Shown here: positions 21,327-32,048 of the stretch, in pieces
Position numbering within the stretch: the stretch's first letter is position 1
Layout: each line of letters begins with the position of its first letter
NCBI GenBank assembly: GCA_024516035.1
Contig: CM044958.1
Span: 48,565,828-48,629,827 of the forward strand
Reading direction: 5' to 3'
DNA length: 64,000 bases
Origin: Bactericera cockerelli
Taxonomy: Eukaryota; Arthropoda; Insecta; Hemiptera; Triozidae
Position numbers and translations under genes: made by a program
The notes under the pieces: model-generated
What the model was told of the DNA's origin: nothing
What the model saw: only the letters and a program-made list of their open reading frames with translations
Databases searched by the model: none

Positions 21327-21329
21327 ACC

Positions 21330-22579
21330 ACTGCGTCGTATTTTTAATACGAGTCTCAGTTTTTCTTATGAAATATATTATATTATCTTTATTTAGTTTT
21401 TACAGATAAAAAATCTCAAAATCAGGCAATAATAATTATTATATATTTTTTAAAATTATTTGGCCTTTTGGCCTCTGAGCGACCCCCAAGGATACCGCTA
21501 ATGTGAATTCCCTGTACTTCTCCACGTCTTCACGTGGGAAACGCATCTTCTTCTGAATCAAATTTTCAACATTGTCGTTAAAGATTTTTATACCCGAGAA
21601 ACGGAGGCGCTTAGCTACTGATCAACATTGAGATGGGACTATTAAATTTTTATCCAAAAACATTAAAATTTAACCGCTTGAGTACTGTAGGGGCTTTATA
21701 TATTTTAACTTGAAAGCTTGGTGTTCCATCAGTTCAGTATTTATTTGAAAAGATGAGTTGTTTTTTTTTGTTTTTTTTTCTGTTAGGCACTTTTAACCAA
21801 ATATTGAATGGTCGTTCGTGCCGATCCTCACAAGGTATTTCGAAATTATTAAGGTTTTAAATTTTTTTATTTAAAAAAATGGGTTTCAGGTTTTTTTAGT
21901 TGGCTGATTTGATTTAAAAAAAAAAATTAAAAAATGTTGACGTGTTTGACACAATCATTTACGATTGTGGTGGATACGAACCACCGAACTCTAGCATATG
22001 AGTCGCCATCTAAAGTCGGTATAATAATTAAGTAAATAAATGGTTGGCATTGTTGACAAATATTTTTGGACTCAAAAAGAATTTCCAAATCCAAAATATT
22101 CCAAGAGCTCCTGAAAGAAAATCTATGAATTCTATTCTTTTACCATTAAAACATAATTGAAAGATTTATCTTTCAAAATTAAAAAAAAAAAAAAAAAAAA
22201 AAATAGATCATGTAAGGGTTAATCACAATAAAACTATTATGCTACACAATTATCCTTCTAATGACATAATTATTTCAGAATGTTTATTACGAAAATGAAC
22301 TCAGCAATGATTTCTTATTCATAGGAATTTTCAGAGTTGGACTTGTCAAAATTGAAAATAAAAAGTTGCTATCTCTTGAAAAAAGAAGAAAGATTTCGCA
22401 ATGAAAATAATTGCAACTTGAAAAACTCAATGTTATATTTTTTGTCGAGGTAGGGCTAAATTATGCTCTTCACTTTAATAAATTCAGTCAGGCTCTATTC
22501 CCTCGGGGATATAGTTTTTACTTGGGCTATTCATATTTCAAGATTTCTGACCTCACTAGAATCTTTTTTTTTTTTTTTT
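21330..22579. other. AT-rich, no gene
   Basis: Long A/T homopolymers dominate (for example A-runs near 22186-22203). ACAATCATTTACGATTGTGG and GAACCACCGAACTCTAGCAT at 21951-22005 look like a decayed tRNA-like SINE head on the minus strand. Confidence 0.4.
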
Positions 22580-22893
22580 TAAAGATGAATGTTTCACATC
22601 CTTTTTTATTTCGTAGCCGTGAAACAGGAGCTACTGTAGACGCTTGTGGTCTGTGTTCTAGCCTGCCCATCCCGTAGTATGCCTCCCCTCTGATGGGCGA
22701 GAAGTGACACAATACTTCCCAATTAGGTGCTTGGTCAACACGAGCGCACCGGAAGTTGAACAGTTACAAACATCCCTTACAAACAGTTGAAACCAAATTA
22801 AGAATACAAATTTTTGGGGGCAAGGGGATCGAACCCGGGACTTTCCGCATGGCAAGTGAGTGCTTAACCAGTGAGCAAATCGCGCGCTTTAAC
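22580..22893 (-). mobile_element. SINE-F copy, fullest example
   Basis: Reading minus, a tRNA-like head with AGTCCCGGGTTCGATCCCCT (22823-22842) leads into GTTTGTAAGGGATGTTTGTA, CCGGTGCGCTCGTGTTGACC, AAGTATTGTGTCACTTCTCG and TACTACGGGATGGGCAGGCT. It ends near TTTCACGGCTACGAAATAAA. This copy shows the uninterrupted sequence used to define the split copy at 18015-21005. Confidence 0.85.
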
Positions 22894-22919
22894 ATGTTGT
22901 AATAAAAAAGAAAAAGAAG

Positions 22920-23035
22920 TTGTTGTTCTTTGTGTAATTATTAATCACAATTTTAGTGAGTAGCGCAGAATTATAGGACTTTTCCCTATCTTCGATATCC
23001 TAATTGTGAGTCTACTCACTGGTCATGGGTTGGAT
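22920..23035 (-). mobile_element. SINE-G tail fragment
   Basis: GTGAGTAGCGCAGAATTATA and GGACTTTTCCCTATCTTCGA are the complement of the SINE-G 3' half. I-type words (GGTTGGATGGTAGAGATTGCC, AATTCCGCCC) follow at 23033-23070. Confidence 0.75.
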
Positions 23036-23134
23036 GGTAGAGATTGCCTTAGGCAATAATTCCGCCCTTTGTGATTTATGTAAATAAATTTCAATGAAGA
23101 GTTTTCTACTATACATGGTTTTATTGTTTATAAA

Positions 23135-23371
23135 TCATAGTACAAAGGCCTCATCGAGCCCTTGGTTGACAGGAAATGTGCCAAGTATGGCCGCCGCATT
23201 GCCTCTTTGGACGGCCATAGCAAGTCTCTGTTTAAAATAAAATGCCGATTTCTTGTCGCCTGTCACTTCAATCAAACGTCGCCCCACCTCTTTGACCAGA
23301 AGTTGTACGGATGCTCCCCACGGGCCGAGGGTTTCGAAGGCCAGGGGTATGAAAAGGAAATTCTGCATCAT
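23135..23371 (-). pseudogene. Non-LTR-type retroelement C-terminal fragment
   Basis: A 78-codon frame on the minus strand ends in TGA at 23135-23137. It carries PLAFETLGPWG, a central GRRLIEVTGDKKSAFYFKQR and AVQRGNAAAILGTF. From memory this pattern (FETxGPWG ... TGD ... FLxQRxxxAxQRGNAxxxxGT) is the C-terminal end of reverse-transcriptase-bearing retroelement proteins in many invertebrates. An AATAAA-like 3' flank follows. No RT catalytic motifs are present, so it is a 5'-truncated relic. The exact clade is not assignable from this piece. Confidence 0.55.
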
Positions 23372-23389
23372 TCTACTATACTATTTAGG

Positions 23390-23545
23390 AGACACAGATT
23401 AGGACTCTCTAGAGGGGTACCAATCGATTTTAGGCTATGTGGTCTGGAAGAAGAAGCAGCAACCCACATTTTCTTCGAGTCCTTACACGGGACAAGCGAT
23501 TTAGGATTTTTGAATCCAGTAGTCTCGAAGATCTCCATGATCAAG
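23390..23545 (+). pseudogene. LINE zinc-knuckle C-terminal fragment
   Basis: On the plus strand the frame reads RLCGLEEEAATHIFFES followed by GFLNP. It resembles the C-terminal C-x2-C...H...C knuckle of jockey/I/R1-type LINE ORF2, but the first and last cysteines are replaced (F and S). It lies head-on against the minus-strand retroelement fragment at 23135-23371, so two different retroelements were joined here. Confidence 0.5.
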
Positions 23546-23687
23546 AACAACTCGTCCAGAGACTGACTCATCTCATGAAGGGAACAGGCTTCTGGACATA
23601 GGGTGTTCAGTATTGGACATCAACTCCCCACTAAGCCCAGACGGGCCGACAAAGGCACAGAACTGGAGGATGAGAGATTTTCTCCCT

Positions 23688-23765
23688 GGTCACAATAGAT
23701 CTTACTAGGTTGCAGTGTTAAATGTATGGTGTTTCATCTGAAACCCTGCAACCAGGTCACATAAT
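23688..23765 (+). mobile_element. SINE-E tail fragment
   Basis: TGGTCACAATAGATCTTACT, AGGTTGCAGTG and GAAACCCTGCAACCAGGTCA match the 3' end of SINE-E at 3300-3400 (complement). Confidence 0.7.
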
Positions 23766-23774
23766 AATATACCA

Positions 23775-23950
23775 ATATCTTATTTTGGCCTATAATTCCG
23801 CCACTGATCGCTGCTCACGTTAAAGCAGCTTCTCATTCTTCCTCACGAGTGAACCCAGGACATCTAAGCAGAAAAAACCTGCCCTGCTGGGGATCGAACC
23901 ATGTACACCGTGCATGCAAGCCTAGTGCGCTACCCACTGGGCAAAGGTGA
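23775..23950 (-). mobile_element. SINE-G copy
   Basis: CCTATAATTCCGCCACTGAT, GTTAAAGCAGCTTCTCATTC, CCTGCCCTGCTGGGGATCGA and AGTGCGCTACCCACTGGGCA are the complement of the family in order. The last parts are the tRNA-like head. Confidence 0.82.
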
Positions 23951-24734
23951 CTCTTCGAAGGGGAAATAGTACCTTAAGGGACTGTAAGCAGATTTTACTA
24001 GTAAGTTGGCTGTTACCAATGAAAATGTTAAGAGTGATCTGGAATTGTAAATCTGGTACTGATAATATCAAATTTCATTGTAGATATATCCGTCAAAAAA
24101 TATATGTTTGTTTTGACAAAAACACCATGACCTCCCGTTGACAGTAACATATAAAACAAAGCATAAAACTTCAATACCTGATGAAGTCAATGTTGGTCTA
24201 CTGAAAATGTACACAATTTGTACATAGACTCTTGGATTAAAGTACATAAGTATGTATATATATAGTAAATCATCTACAATGTTCACTCGAAAGTACGTTT
24301 TTCAACAGACTATATTGTTCAACAACAAACCGATGTTACTTTACCTATCTATTTCGCTCGGATTTACACAGTTTTTTATCGGCGTAAGCAGTTCTATCCA
24401 CCGTTTCCCTTATACAAAGAAGGAAAAAACACATTATTGACTCGTGAATTTCTTCTGTCATCTATAAAAAAAAAACTAGGGTTTGAATTTCACAATATTA
24501 CCGCACAAGTAGACCTCGTGCTCATTTTCCATTAAATTTATACAGGGTGGACCAAGGATTTGAATTCCATGCCGGATTTGTAGATGTCACTGACCGTTAT
24601 TTTATTTACAGAGCTATAAAATCATGCCAAGCTATAGGGAGAGATTGAACCCAGGTCACCGTGCGTGCAAGACCAGTGAATATACATAATATTGTCCACA
24701 GTTGTGTGGAATTAGTCTCCAATAACTTCTTTTA
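23951..24734. other. No gene recognised
   Basis: TACAGGGTGGACCAAGG at 24541-24557 resembles the termini of TA-flanked elements such as Y, without a visible partner. GGGAGAGATTGAACCCAGGT near 24638 is a possible tRNA-like scrap. Confidence 0.35.
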
Positions 24735-24957
24735 ATTTGGGTATTAACGTCGTTTTCAACTGCATGGTCAATAAATTGGTCATATCACGACTCACAAGCA
24801 GAAAACTTAAAAACCTGCTACCCACATTAACCTCGCACAGACTGGGTTGGGCCGGAATGCCAGCATCACGAAGTCTTCACCTCGCTGGACGTTGCTTAAC
24901 TACGGTGATCCTACGAGAACCGGTGCATTCAACGCGGCATCGACGCTGGCGATGACT
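24735..24957 (-). mobile_element. SINE-D copy (short 5S head)
   Basis: On the plus strand the core (TACCCACATTAACCTCGCAC, GACTGGGTTGGGCCGGAATG) is followed by CATCACGAAGTCTTCACCTC, GCTGGACGTTGCTTAACTAC and GGTGATCCTACGAGAACCGG. These are the complement of a 5S-like head lacking the box-C-like segment. Confidence 0.85.
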
Positions 24958-25689
24958 TCTTTTAAAGCCCAAACAAAGAAATCTGCTAAAATTATCAATT
25001 TATTTACGCAGAAATAATAACAGTCTAAGACGGTATGTATAATAATTATAGTTTCCCAAGAAGATAAATTATAAATAACTCTTTTTATTTTCCTGTCTCT
25101 TTAGAACAGTAAGACATTGCCGTCAGTATAAACATAATTTGTTCGGAAATTTCCTTACAAAGTCGGGGTGTCCTAAGAAAAAGTGTACCTGTCTATTCTT
25201 GATTCGATTGATTCAACTATTAGTTTGCTTGGTTAGAAAGACGTCGAACCAAAAAAAAAAAAAAACATCTGGTGTAAATTTATTCTAAATAAAGGTTTAT
25301 TTATTTGCATATCAAATGCATATCTGAAAATAACAATAAAATAATTTTAATTAATATATTAATTTCACTCCTCGAAGCTTTGAAAATCAGTCAATTTCAA
25401 TAGGTAGTTTGTTTTAAATTATAAAACAATTGTTTTTGGAAAGCCCCGAGCTATAATGGACACTCCGGAGTAGGCAAGAGGAACCAAATATCTGGAGATG
25501 TCTACACCGGAAATTGCCAATTTCGAGTCTCGAACTCTCATCTTGTCACAGTTGCCTTTCTTAATTGATCATTCTGTTAACCAGCTCAACTTGTTCTTAA
25601 TGCGCAGTGTATGGTTATGTTTCATAGATAGGAATACACTCAATGCAAAATATTGTTTTCTTTTTATATTACATATTTGTGCACGGATG

Positions 25690-25765
25690 TAACGTCACAA
25701 CTAGTCAAACTCGCTTTACTAAATTATTGCTGAACTTGGGACTCGAACCACAGAACTCAGGTGCT
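25690..25765 (-). mobile_element. SINE-C fragment
   Basis: AACGTCACAACTAGTCAAAC, TCGCTTTACTAAATTATTGC and GGACTCGAACCACAGAACTC match the family (complement). Confidence 0.7.
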
Positions 25766-25839
25766 TCAAGTCCCAAGCGTCCAAAAACATTATAAGTTCA
25801 CTTTTGAATTCACTTTTATGATTAACTCAACAAAAATAT

Positions 25840-26045
25840 AATAATAATAACACCGCCTTATTTATACTGCCAGATTAGGAGTATTAAGTCCCATTATTCC
25901 AGCAGTAAGCTCAAGACGTATTATTATGTGGTGAAAATCCCAAATCCAAGGATAACTTGTCATGTTCCGTCTGGGATTTGAATCTGCGACTTCAGGAATC
26001 TCTGGATTCACAGTGTGCCTCCTTTACCACTGAGCTACCGGGACA
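25840..26045 (-). mobile_element. SINE-H copy, tRNA-derived
   Basis: On the plus strand: ACACCGCCTTATTTATACTG, AAGTCCCATTATTCCAGCAG, GATAACTTGTCATGTTCCGT, then the complement of a tRNA-like head (CCACTGAGCTACCGGGACAG). Acceptor-like GTCCCGG and CTGGGAC pairing is best seen in the copy at 62825. Confidence 0.83.
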
Positions 26046-28059
26046 GGACATACCCTTGTTCCATGAATTTTTTTCAAAGACAACCTCACTGACAAATTTC
26101 TACAAGATTTCAAAACACTAAATGCTCGACAGATCCCGCCATAAAAAGACTCAGCTCTCATATTAAGGACCTGTGGGACTGCGGAGCCCTCGAAAACAAA
26201 CATATTATAAAACGATTAAAAAATCATTTCTAGAGCCTAATATATTTTGTTTAATGGCTGCACCGGAAACATTTTGGTGACTTGGAGTAATTTTATGCGT
26301 GGTGATAAAATGGTGAAGATGAGAAGAATCATGGTTGTCGACTGTTGGACGCAAAAGGGGAACTGCCTTTCATTCCAGAAAATCTTTTTTTTTCTTCTAA
26401 TTAGTCGGTTTAACTCTGTGTTGCAACAGGTCGTTCGCGCCGTTGAGAAATGCTTTTACAAAGCTTTCCATTAGGGTATGGTTATTGGTAGGTCATCCAG
26501 TTTTTTTTAAAATGTCAAAACCAAATTTACCAGATAAATAAGGGAGATTTGGGGATCGTGAGAGTGTGATTAGTTTTTGGAACGATGGCCTGAACACAAA
26601 CATGAAGATACCTGGGATTTTTTGTGAATATAGAAGCACTTTTATTTTGATTTCCCTTTCCTCTCAAGGTCTAACCAAAGCCTTATTTTTTCTTTCACTT
26701 GGCCTTTACCCAAACCTACTTGGGGTCGGCATTGTTCAACCTCTTGCTTATGGTTGGTTCTGGCACTCCTACCTAAAATTTTAATATCTGGATGCCCTTT
26801 CAACCCTATTAGGGGGACAACTTCTCATTTCTTGGTGTAAAGTATTTCCTTATTTCAGAAAGTGAGAAGTTGTACTATTGTAAGTTTTCGGTGGTTCCCC
26901 TAGAAATGCGGTAACAGTGGTGACACTTGACCTTACTTTGGGTGGAAATTCCTTCATTTTTTGACCATCACTGCAGTTTTTTTTAATGAATTGCCTACTT
27001 CTTAGGGTCGTCTTATGAAACAGTTACTTATCCTGTTTCATACTCAAAATTCCTCTCGATAAATACTTCTCATTCATTTTATTCTGACAAAGAAAATTGA
27101 AAACCTGGTATCAGACCAGCAGATGAACTTGCAATGAAATGCATGTACGATTCTCCTACACCGACAAGTGTTCCGCACAACACAAACCTCTCGTCACACA
27201 TATTAAAGAGGGTTCGAACCCCCTCTCTTGCTCAGAAACACACAATCTGGTCTTGGTGACCGAGCTGGGGTCTCCTTAAGTGACTAATTTGACTTAAGTG
27301 GATCAACGTCGGAGCTCGCTCGCATTTCGAAGAACAACATTAACAGATGAAATGTGTTGCTCCTAATAGGGGTGTTTTATCTTGTTGAACCTTCGTCATA
27401 TCTTTTGGACCACTAACCCTGGCAGGGAGGAGGATGGGAGGATGAGTCCATGAGTCAGCGGGTTTGAGCATGTGGTTCTAGTTTTGTTGAGCTCTGGAAT
27501 TTTGTTTCGCAGGAGTGTTGAATATGTGGTTTTGGTGGTTCTTAGACTTCTCAGAAATCTTCTATGCTGTTTCAGAATTCTTTCGGGTGATTCCATTACT
27601 TTTCATTCGATAAGATAAGGAAAGTAAAAAGTAAATTAAAACTGGATATTTTGAATGCTGTTACAGAAAAAGAAGTGCAAAACGTGGTTCAAAATGTATA
27701 CATATAATTTGCGGTTCTCAATGAGCATAATAAACAGACAGACAAATTATTTGTGAAATCGTCTTTTTAAATTTAAACACTCTCTTTTAAGTCACTCAGT
27801 TTGGTCAGTAAAATGTGATGTACTTAAGTTTTTTTTTTTTTTTTAAGTTTAACTGTCAAATTATGAAACCAAATTAGATATTTTACATTCCATATTATTT
27901 ACCGTAGCTTTATACGGTAATAGCAATGCCGGCAATACCCATTTTTCTTCACTTGTGCATCAAAGGGCTATCTGCACCGAAGCTTGAATAGCTCTAATGT
28001 CAGGGTTAATTGAGGGGAGAGAAGTATTTGGGTTATGAGTTGTGGTGTGTCAGGGATGA
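26046..28059. other. No confident gene; a few retroelement-like scraps
   Basis: A short frame ending at 26232 (KDLWDCGALENKHIIKRLKN) might be a LINE tail but is too short to assign. GAGGGTTCGAACCCCCTC at 27209-27226 is a palindromic T-arm-like word with no full tRNA around it. GATAAGGAAAGTAAAAAG at 27613-27630 is a P-terminal scrap. A T-run lies at 27832-27844. Confidence 0.35.
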
Positions 28060-28265
28060 TAATCGTAATGACTTACTAATAGCCCAAAACCAACCATAAT
28101 TGTGACAGAAGAGATACACAAAAAGTGAGTTCATTATAATGGGTTCTTGAGAACGACTTGTGGTATGGTGTGAGTCACACTCAGAATGACTTACTAATAG
28201 TTCAAAACCAACTGGTCCAAAACCATATAATTCTGTCTGAGAAGAGGTACAGGAGAGAATGCCGT
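28060..28265. repeat. Tandem duplication, about 117-bp period
   Basis: AATGACTTACTAATAG plus CAAAACCAAC occurs near 28067 and 28184. Both are followed by ATAATT and a GACAGAAGAG/CTGAGAAGAG word. Two diverged units. Confidence 0.65.
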
Positions 28266-28375
28266 TGGTATTAACGCTGTCTTTGATCAAGTTTTGTTTT
28301 ATTAATGTCAATTTCTAAGTACGTATATAATTCTATGTAAATAAAACTTGATCTAATATGTTTAATAATAATCCT
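28258..28375 (+). mobile_element. L element copy 1 (short element with AAT tail)
   Basis: GAGAATGCCGTTGGTATTAA, TTTGATCAAGTTTTGTTTTA, AATAAAACTTGATCTAATAT and GTTTAATAATAA match the complement of 55205-55345 end to end. The 5' motif GAGAATGCCG.TGGCATTA echoes the I-family start (GAGATTGCCATAGGCAATAA). Confidence 0.72.
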
Positions 28376-28529
28376 TTACTCTCACAGGTACAATACAATA
28401 CATTTCAATATTCTGTTCCTCCTGCAAGAATGAGACTTAAGAGTGCCTTTACTCTCATATTATTATTATTTAACACTTTATTAATTGGACATATTATACA
28501 CAACACAGATAATGACAGATTTATATACA

Positions 28530-28792
28530 ATACTAGCCGTTTGCCCGTGCTTTGCAACGGGACTAAATTTCAAATTTAGTAAGGCATGGCCGTACTGCTG
28601 GACAGCAATGCCTTTTTGAACTTTTTATAATTGTTCTGGACAAAGCGATAATGGTTTTGGGGGGGGGGGGGGGGGGGTCAATTCTGAGACATTTTTCGTT
28701 ATCTCTTACCGTTTTAGCTAAACAACTCCGGACAAACAAACAAACAAACATAGGTAGTCCTTTTTTCTGTTTTATATACATATAGAGATAAG
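28530..28792 (+). repeat. R repeat copy 1, with G19 and (ACAA)n
   Basis: It starts TACTAGCCGTTTGCCCGTGC and ends TTTTATATACATATAGAGAT. Inside are a G19 run (28659-28677) and ACAAACAAACAAACAAACA near 28732-28750. A second copy at 44102-44362 has six G and a (GGTA)n array instead. Sequences beginning ACTAGCCGTTTGCCC and ending TATAGAGAT are, from memory, common insect interspersed repeats. No protein. Confidence 0.8.
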
Positions 28793-28849
28793 AGAAGTAA
28801 AAGAGGAAAAAATAAAGAAAAAATAAATAAATATATACATAATATATGT

Positions 28850-28945
28850 CCTAACTAAAAGGTGGGTTTATTGCCCGAGGAAGATTGCCCGGGGTTATTG
28901 GCTTCCGCCCAAACCTTATATTTGGGGTTATTGCCTTTGGCAATC
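28850..28945 (-). mobile_element. I-type element terminus next to the homeobox exon
   Basis: CCTAACTAAAAGGTGGGTTT and GGGGTTATTGCCTTTGGCAA are the complement of the I-family start, present here in two partial copies. It ends about 50 bp before the nearest candidate splice acceptor (28995). Confidence 0.6.
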
Positions 28946-29021
28946 TCATAGCGAAGGCGACAACCATTCTCAACATCCCCAAATTCGTTTTCCAGACTCA
29001 ACGTTCTCCTCCACCTCCTCC

Positions 29022-29327
29022 ATGCGACAGAAACGGATTCGCAAGGAGAACAACAACAACGTCCCGTCCCTCCCGTCCTCTCATCTGAACGGCACCTCCA
29101 AAGGCCTACCCCAGTCCCTCCATCTCACCTCTCCCGTCCTCGTGTCCCCGAACGAGAACGACTCCCAGTACTCGGACGGCAGCGCGGAACGGAAGAGGAA
29201 GAAAGCGCGGACGACCTTCACCGGGCGGCAAATCTTCGAGCTGGAGAGACAGTTCGAGTGCAAGAAGTATCTCTCGTCCTCGGAACGGTCAGAGCTGGCC
29301 AAACTGCTCGGCGTGACGGAAACACAG
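29022..29327 (+). CDS. NK7.1: NK-class homeobox exon (NK7.1-like), homeodomain residues 1-44
   Basis: This is a nuclear DNA-binding transcription factor exon. Codons 59-102 (29196-29327) encode homeodomain positions 1-44. The diagnostic residues are in register: R5, F8, L16, F20, L26 and L40, with a TGRQIFELE first helix and an [18 protein letters not shown] second helix and turn. From memory the closest family is insect NK7.1; other NK-like classes are possible. The upstream 58 codons are Ser/Pro/Asn-rich and end in a basic RKRKK stretch. Recognition helix 3 (WFQN) is absent because the exon stops at codon 44/45, a well-known homeobox intron site, with CAG at 29325-29327 followed by GTGAGT (phase 0). 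The true exon start is uncertain. Candidate acceptors are TTTTCCAG ending at 28995 and a pyrimidine-rich tract ending GCGACAG at 29030. The ATG at 29022 could also be an initiator. The exon is far more GC-rich than its surroundings. Confidence 0.85.
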
Positions 29328-29333
29328 GTGAGT
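29328..29333 (+). other. 5' splice donor of the homeobox exon
   Basis: CAG/GTGAGT is a consensus donor immediately after homeodomain codon 44 (Gln). The frame runs on for only 14 codons after it and ends in a T-rich stretch, as expected for intron. No matching helix-3 exon is visible downstream to 64000. Confidence 0.88.
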
Positions 29334-29399
29334 GACTTGCTTTGGACAGTCCTTTTTTTTTTCGAATAATATTTCATAAACGAAATAATTGATCTGATA

Positions 29400-29581
29400 C
29401 AGTCGAACCTGGATAAAAGAAAACCGAATAAAAGAGAAAGCTGGATATAAGACCCAAATTTCTTGGTCAAATTTGCCTCTCTATAAGGGAAAATTACCTC
29501 CTTATAAAAGAAACCTTCATATAAGTGAAAATTATTCCGATCCCTTGAGTTCTCTTATACTCAACCATCCAGGTTTGACTG
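29400..29581. mobile_element. M-family MITE copy 1, inside the intron
   Basis: It starts CAGTCGAACCTGGATAAAAG and ends CATCCAGGTTTGACTG, flanked by TA on both sides (29398-29399, 29582-29583). The 182-bp element has no coding capacity. It lies 72 bp past the splice donor. Related copies are at about 49605-49759 and 58606-58793. A TA target duplication suits the Tc1/mariner/pogo group. Confidence 0.82.
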
Positions 29582-29589
29582 TAGTCCAA

Positions 29590-31108
29590 TAGGAAAAGTT
29601 CTGTTGTTAAATTTGGATCCTTGGTTTAAACATTATTTTGTCCTTTTCTTCTGAATTAATATATTTATTTGTTAATGTTGTTGTAAGTTTCTAGTTTTAA
29701 GTAAAACTATTTAAATAAGAACACAATGATTAGACTAGGTGACAAGACCCAAGGAAAACCCATGTTGAGTCCAGTTCGGAATGTATTTTCCAACAAGGAT
29801 AATTTACAGGTTAGACCGATTGTTGATATCTGTTACAGTGTTGCCAGATATACCTACTGATATGCATAGTGCCAGATATGCATAATCTGTACTAAATAGT
29901 TAGAGATACCTATCATCACATGAAGTGACGCATTGATGACATCTGGTACATCACATTCCTCCTCACTATCAATATCTAAATCATTCAACATTAATTGCTT
30001 AGGTCATCAAGTCATGAGATATTGTACGTACATACCTTCATCGAAAAAGTGTGCGTTCAATATATGGTTACTGTCGTATAATTCCGATATACACCTAGTT
30101 AAATACATGAATACAATACATACGTAAACCTCATGTAAGTGATAGTGAATATAATAGTGAAATAATATATAGGAATGTAAAATGGTAGATATTTCTATTG
30201 AAAAATAAATAAAAAAACACTAGTTTTATACCTTATATAGGTACTACATATTATAACCTCTCAAAAGTCAAAATCTTATAATAATTAAATTCATAGCCAT
30301 TATTCATAACTCTACAAAAAAAAATGCCTATTGTGTTGTGGATGCCCAATTTTACACCCATCACCCATGTTATAATCACCTATGTTAAAATCTCTACAAG
30401 TCAAAATCTTTCCTTCTTGTGTCCCTGCACAATAATGCACATCCTAAATGAAAGACTTGACTCTCTCAAACATCTGGGTATTTGAAAAACGCACTCAACA
30501 CCCTAATTGGACACACAAGACCCTAATTAAAACCCTTGAAAGAACTATTGAGAAAAATCATCGAAAATGAGGGATACAATAGGATGATGCATTTATCTCT
30601 CATATTTCACATAATAACTAAAATCAATTTCATAATGGGATGTTTCATAATCGCTCTTAGACTCTGTGTATTGTAAAACTCACAGTGAAAACATCAAATT
30701 CTATTTAATAGTATTATTCATTCATTCAAGAGGAGAATGGCGATATTAACAAGCCTTTAGAAGTGTTTGATGATGGTAATAAATTTATCCTCTGTGTATT
30801 TTAGAGAATAAATTTACGAAAAAAAATATGATTTATCATTGTTATTTAAAGCTGTATTTTAGTAAAGTCAACACCCTTTGCAACATTACCAGGAGGGGCA
30901 ATGTCAGTTATGTGGCTGGCATAACAACACCCAACACTTCTAGCATCATTAATATTAATTCCAGTGGATGTTTTTTTTGTTATTCATCAAAATAATTATG
31001 ATTAGAATAATGAACACTGCGAACATATTAGATATTAACTACCTATATTTATTTTTCTATAACAATAATAATTACTAAACAAAAACTATCTTTAAAGAAT
31101 TGTTCAAA
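29590..31108 (+). other. Presumed intron, few repeats
   Basis: AT-rich, with no tRNA-like heads and no coding-like frames. It is one of the longest stretches without a recognised interspersed repeat. No helix-3 homeodomain exon was found here. Confidence 0.45.
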
Positions 31109-31190
31109 GTTTATACAAGTGACCATGTTGTACTTGCCTATTTGTTTGAGATACACTTGGTCATTGTAAATTACTAAACAAATTCGAAAA

Positions 31191-31836
31191 ATTTGGTGTA
31201 AACATCACACGACTTTCCTTATCCCCCAAAAATGAGTCGAATTCCGCCACTGGTGACTCAACGGTAACAGATAACTAAAAACCAATGCCAAATTCGTAAT
31301 CAGCACTTCAAAATCATTGAATTTGATATGTCACAACCCCCATTTAGGATGAATAATAAAAAAGTTAGTCAAAGCGGGTCCCCCCCAAATACCGGTAAAT
31401 TGGGGCCGAGTTCCAAAAAGTTCAAGATATCAAAAAAATGATCAGAATAGACCCCTATTATTTTTTTAATCTAAGAAAATGTTGTTCTCTAAAAAAATTT
31501 GTATCTTTAACCAATTTAAAGAAGCGGCGCTTGCGGCTAGCATTTGCGGCCCTGTGGCCGCAGAATGCGGCCGATTTCAACCAAAAGTTTCGTGGTTCGT
31601 CTGGTGTATAAAATAATTTGTGTACCAAATTTCAAGTTTCTAGCTTTTACCGTTCTTGAGATATCCTGTTTACACACAGACAGACAGACAGACAGACAGA
31701 CAGACGCACGGACCAATGGCTGAAAACAACTTTTTTGGTATCCTGAGGCCATGATTCGTCCAGAAATGTGAAAAACTGGGTAGGTCAAATTTTCGACGAA
31801 TACAATACTTTCCTTATTATAAGATAAGGAAAGTAA
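31191..31836 (-). mobile_element. P element copy 3
   Basis: Complement of the family: TTTGGTGTAAACATCACACG, the GCGGCC-rich hairpin words near 31540-31575, an (ACAG)n array at about 31676-31706, and the terminal hairpin CTTTCCTTATTATAAG..AAGG. It differs from P4 at many positions. Confidence 0.88.
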
Positions 31837-31880
31837 AAAATAAAACTACTAGAAAAAAATCATTTTAAATTATATTTTTT

Positions 31881-32010
31881 TACTTTCCTTATCCTATAAT
31901 AAGGAAAGTATTGTATTCGTCGAAAATTTGACCCACCCAGTTTTTCACATTTCTGGACGAATTATAGCCTCAGGATACCAAAAAAGTTGTTTTCAGCCAT
32001 TGGTCCGTGC

Positions 32011-32048
<38 letters not shown>

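Noticed and set aside
22411..22677. 88-codon frame ending in GATVDACGLCSSLPIP
   Set aside because: Its C-terminal part is the complement of SINE-F (also present at 42310) and the rest is T-run translation.
28885..29088. 67-codon frame overlapping the start of the homeobox exon
   Set aside because: It is in another frame, begins in an I-type repeat and does not continue into the homeodomain.
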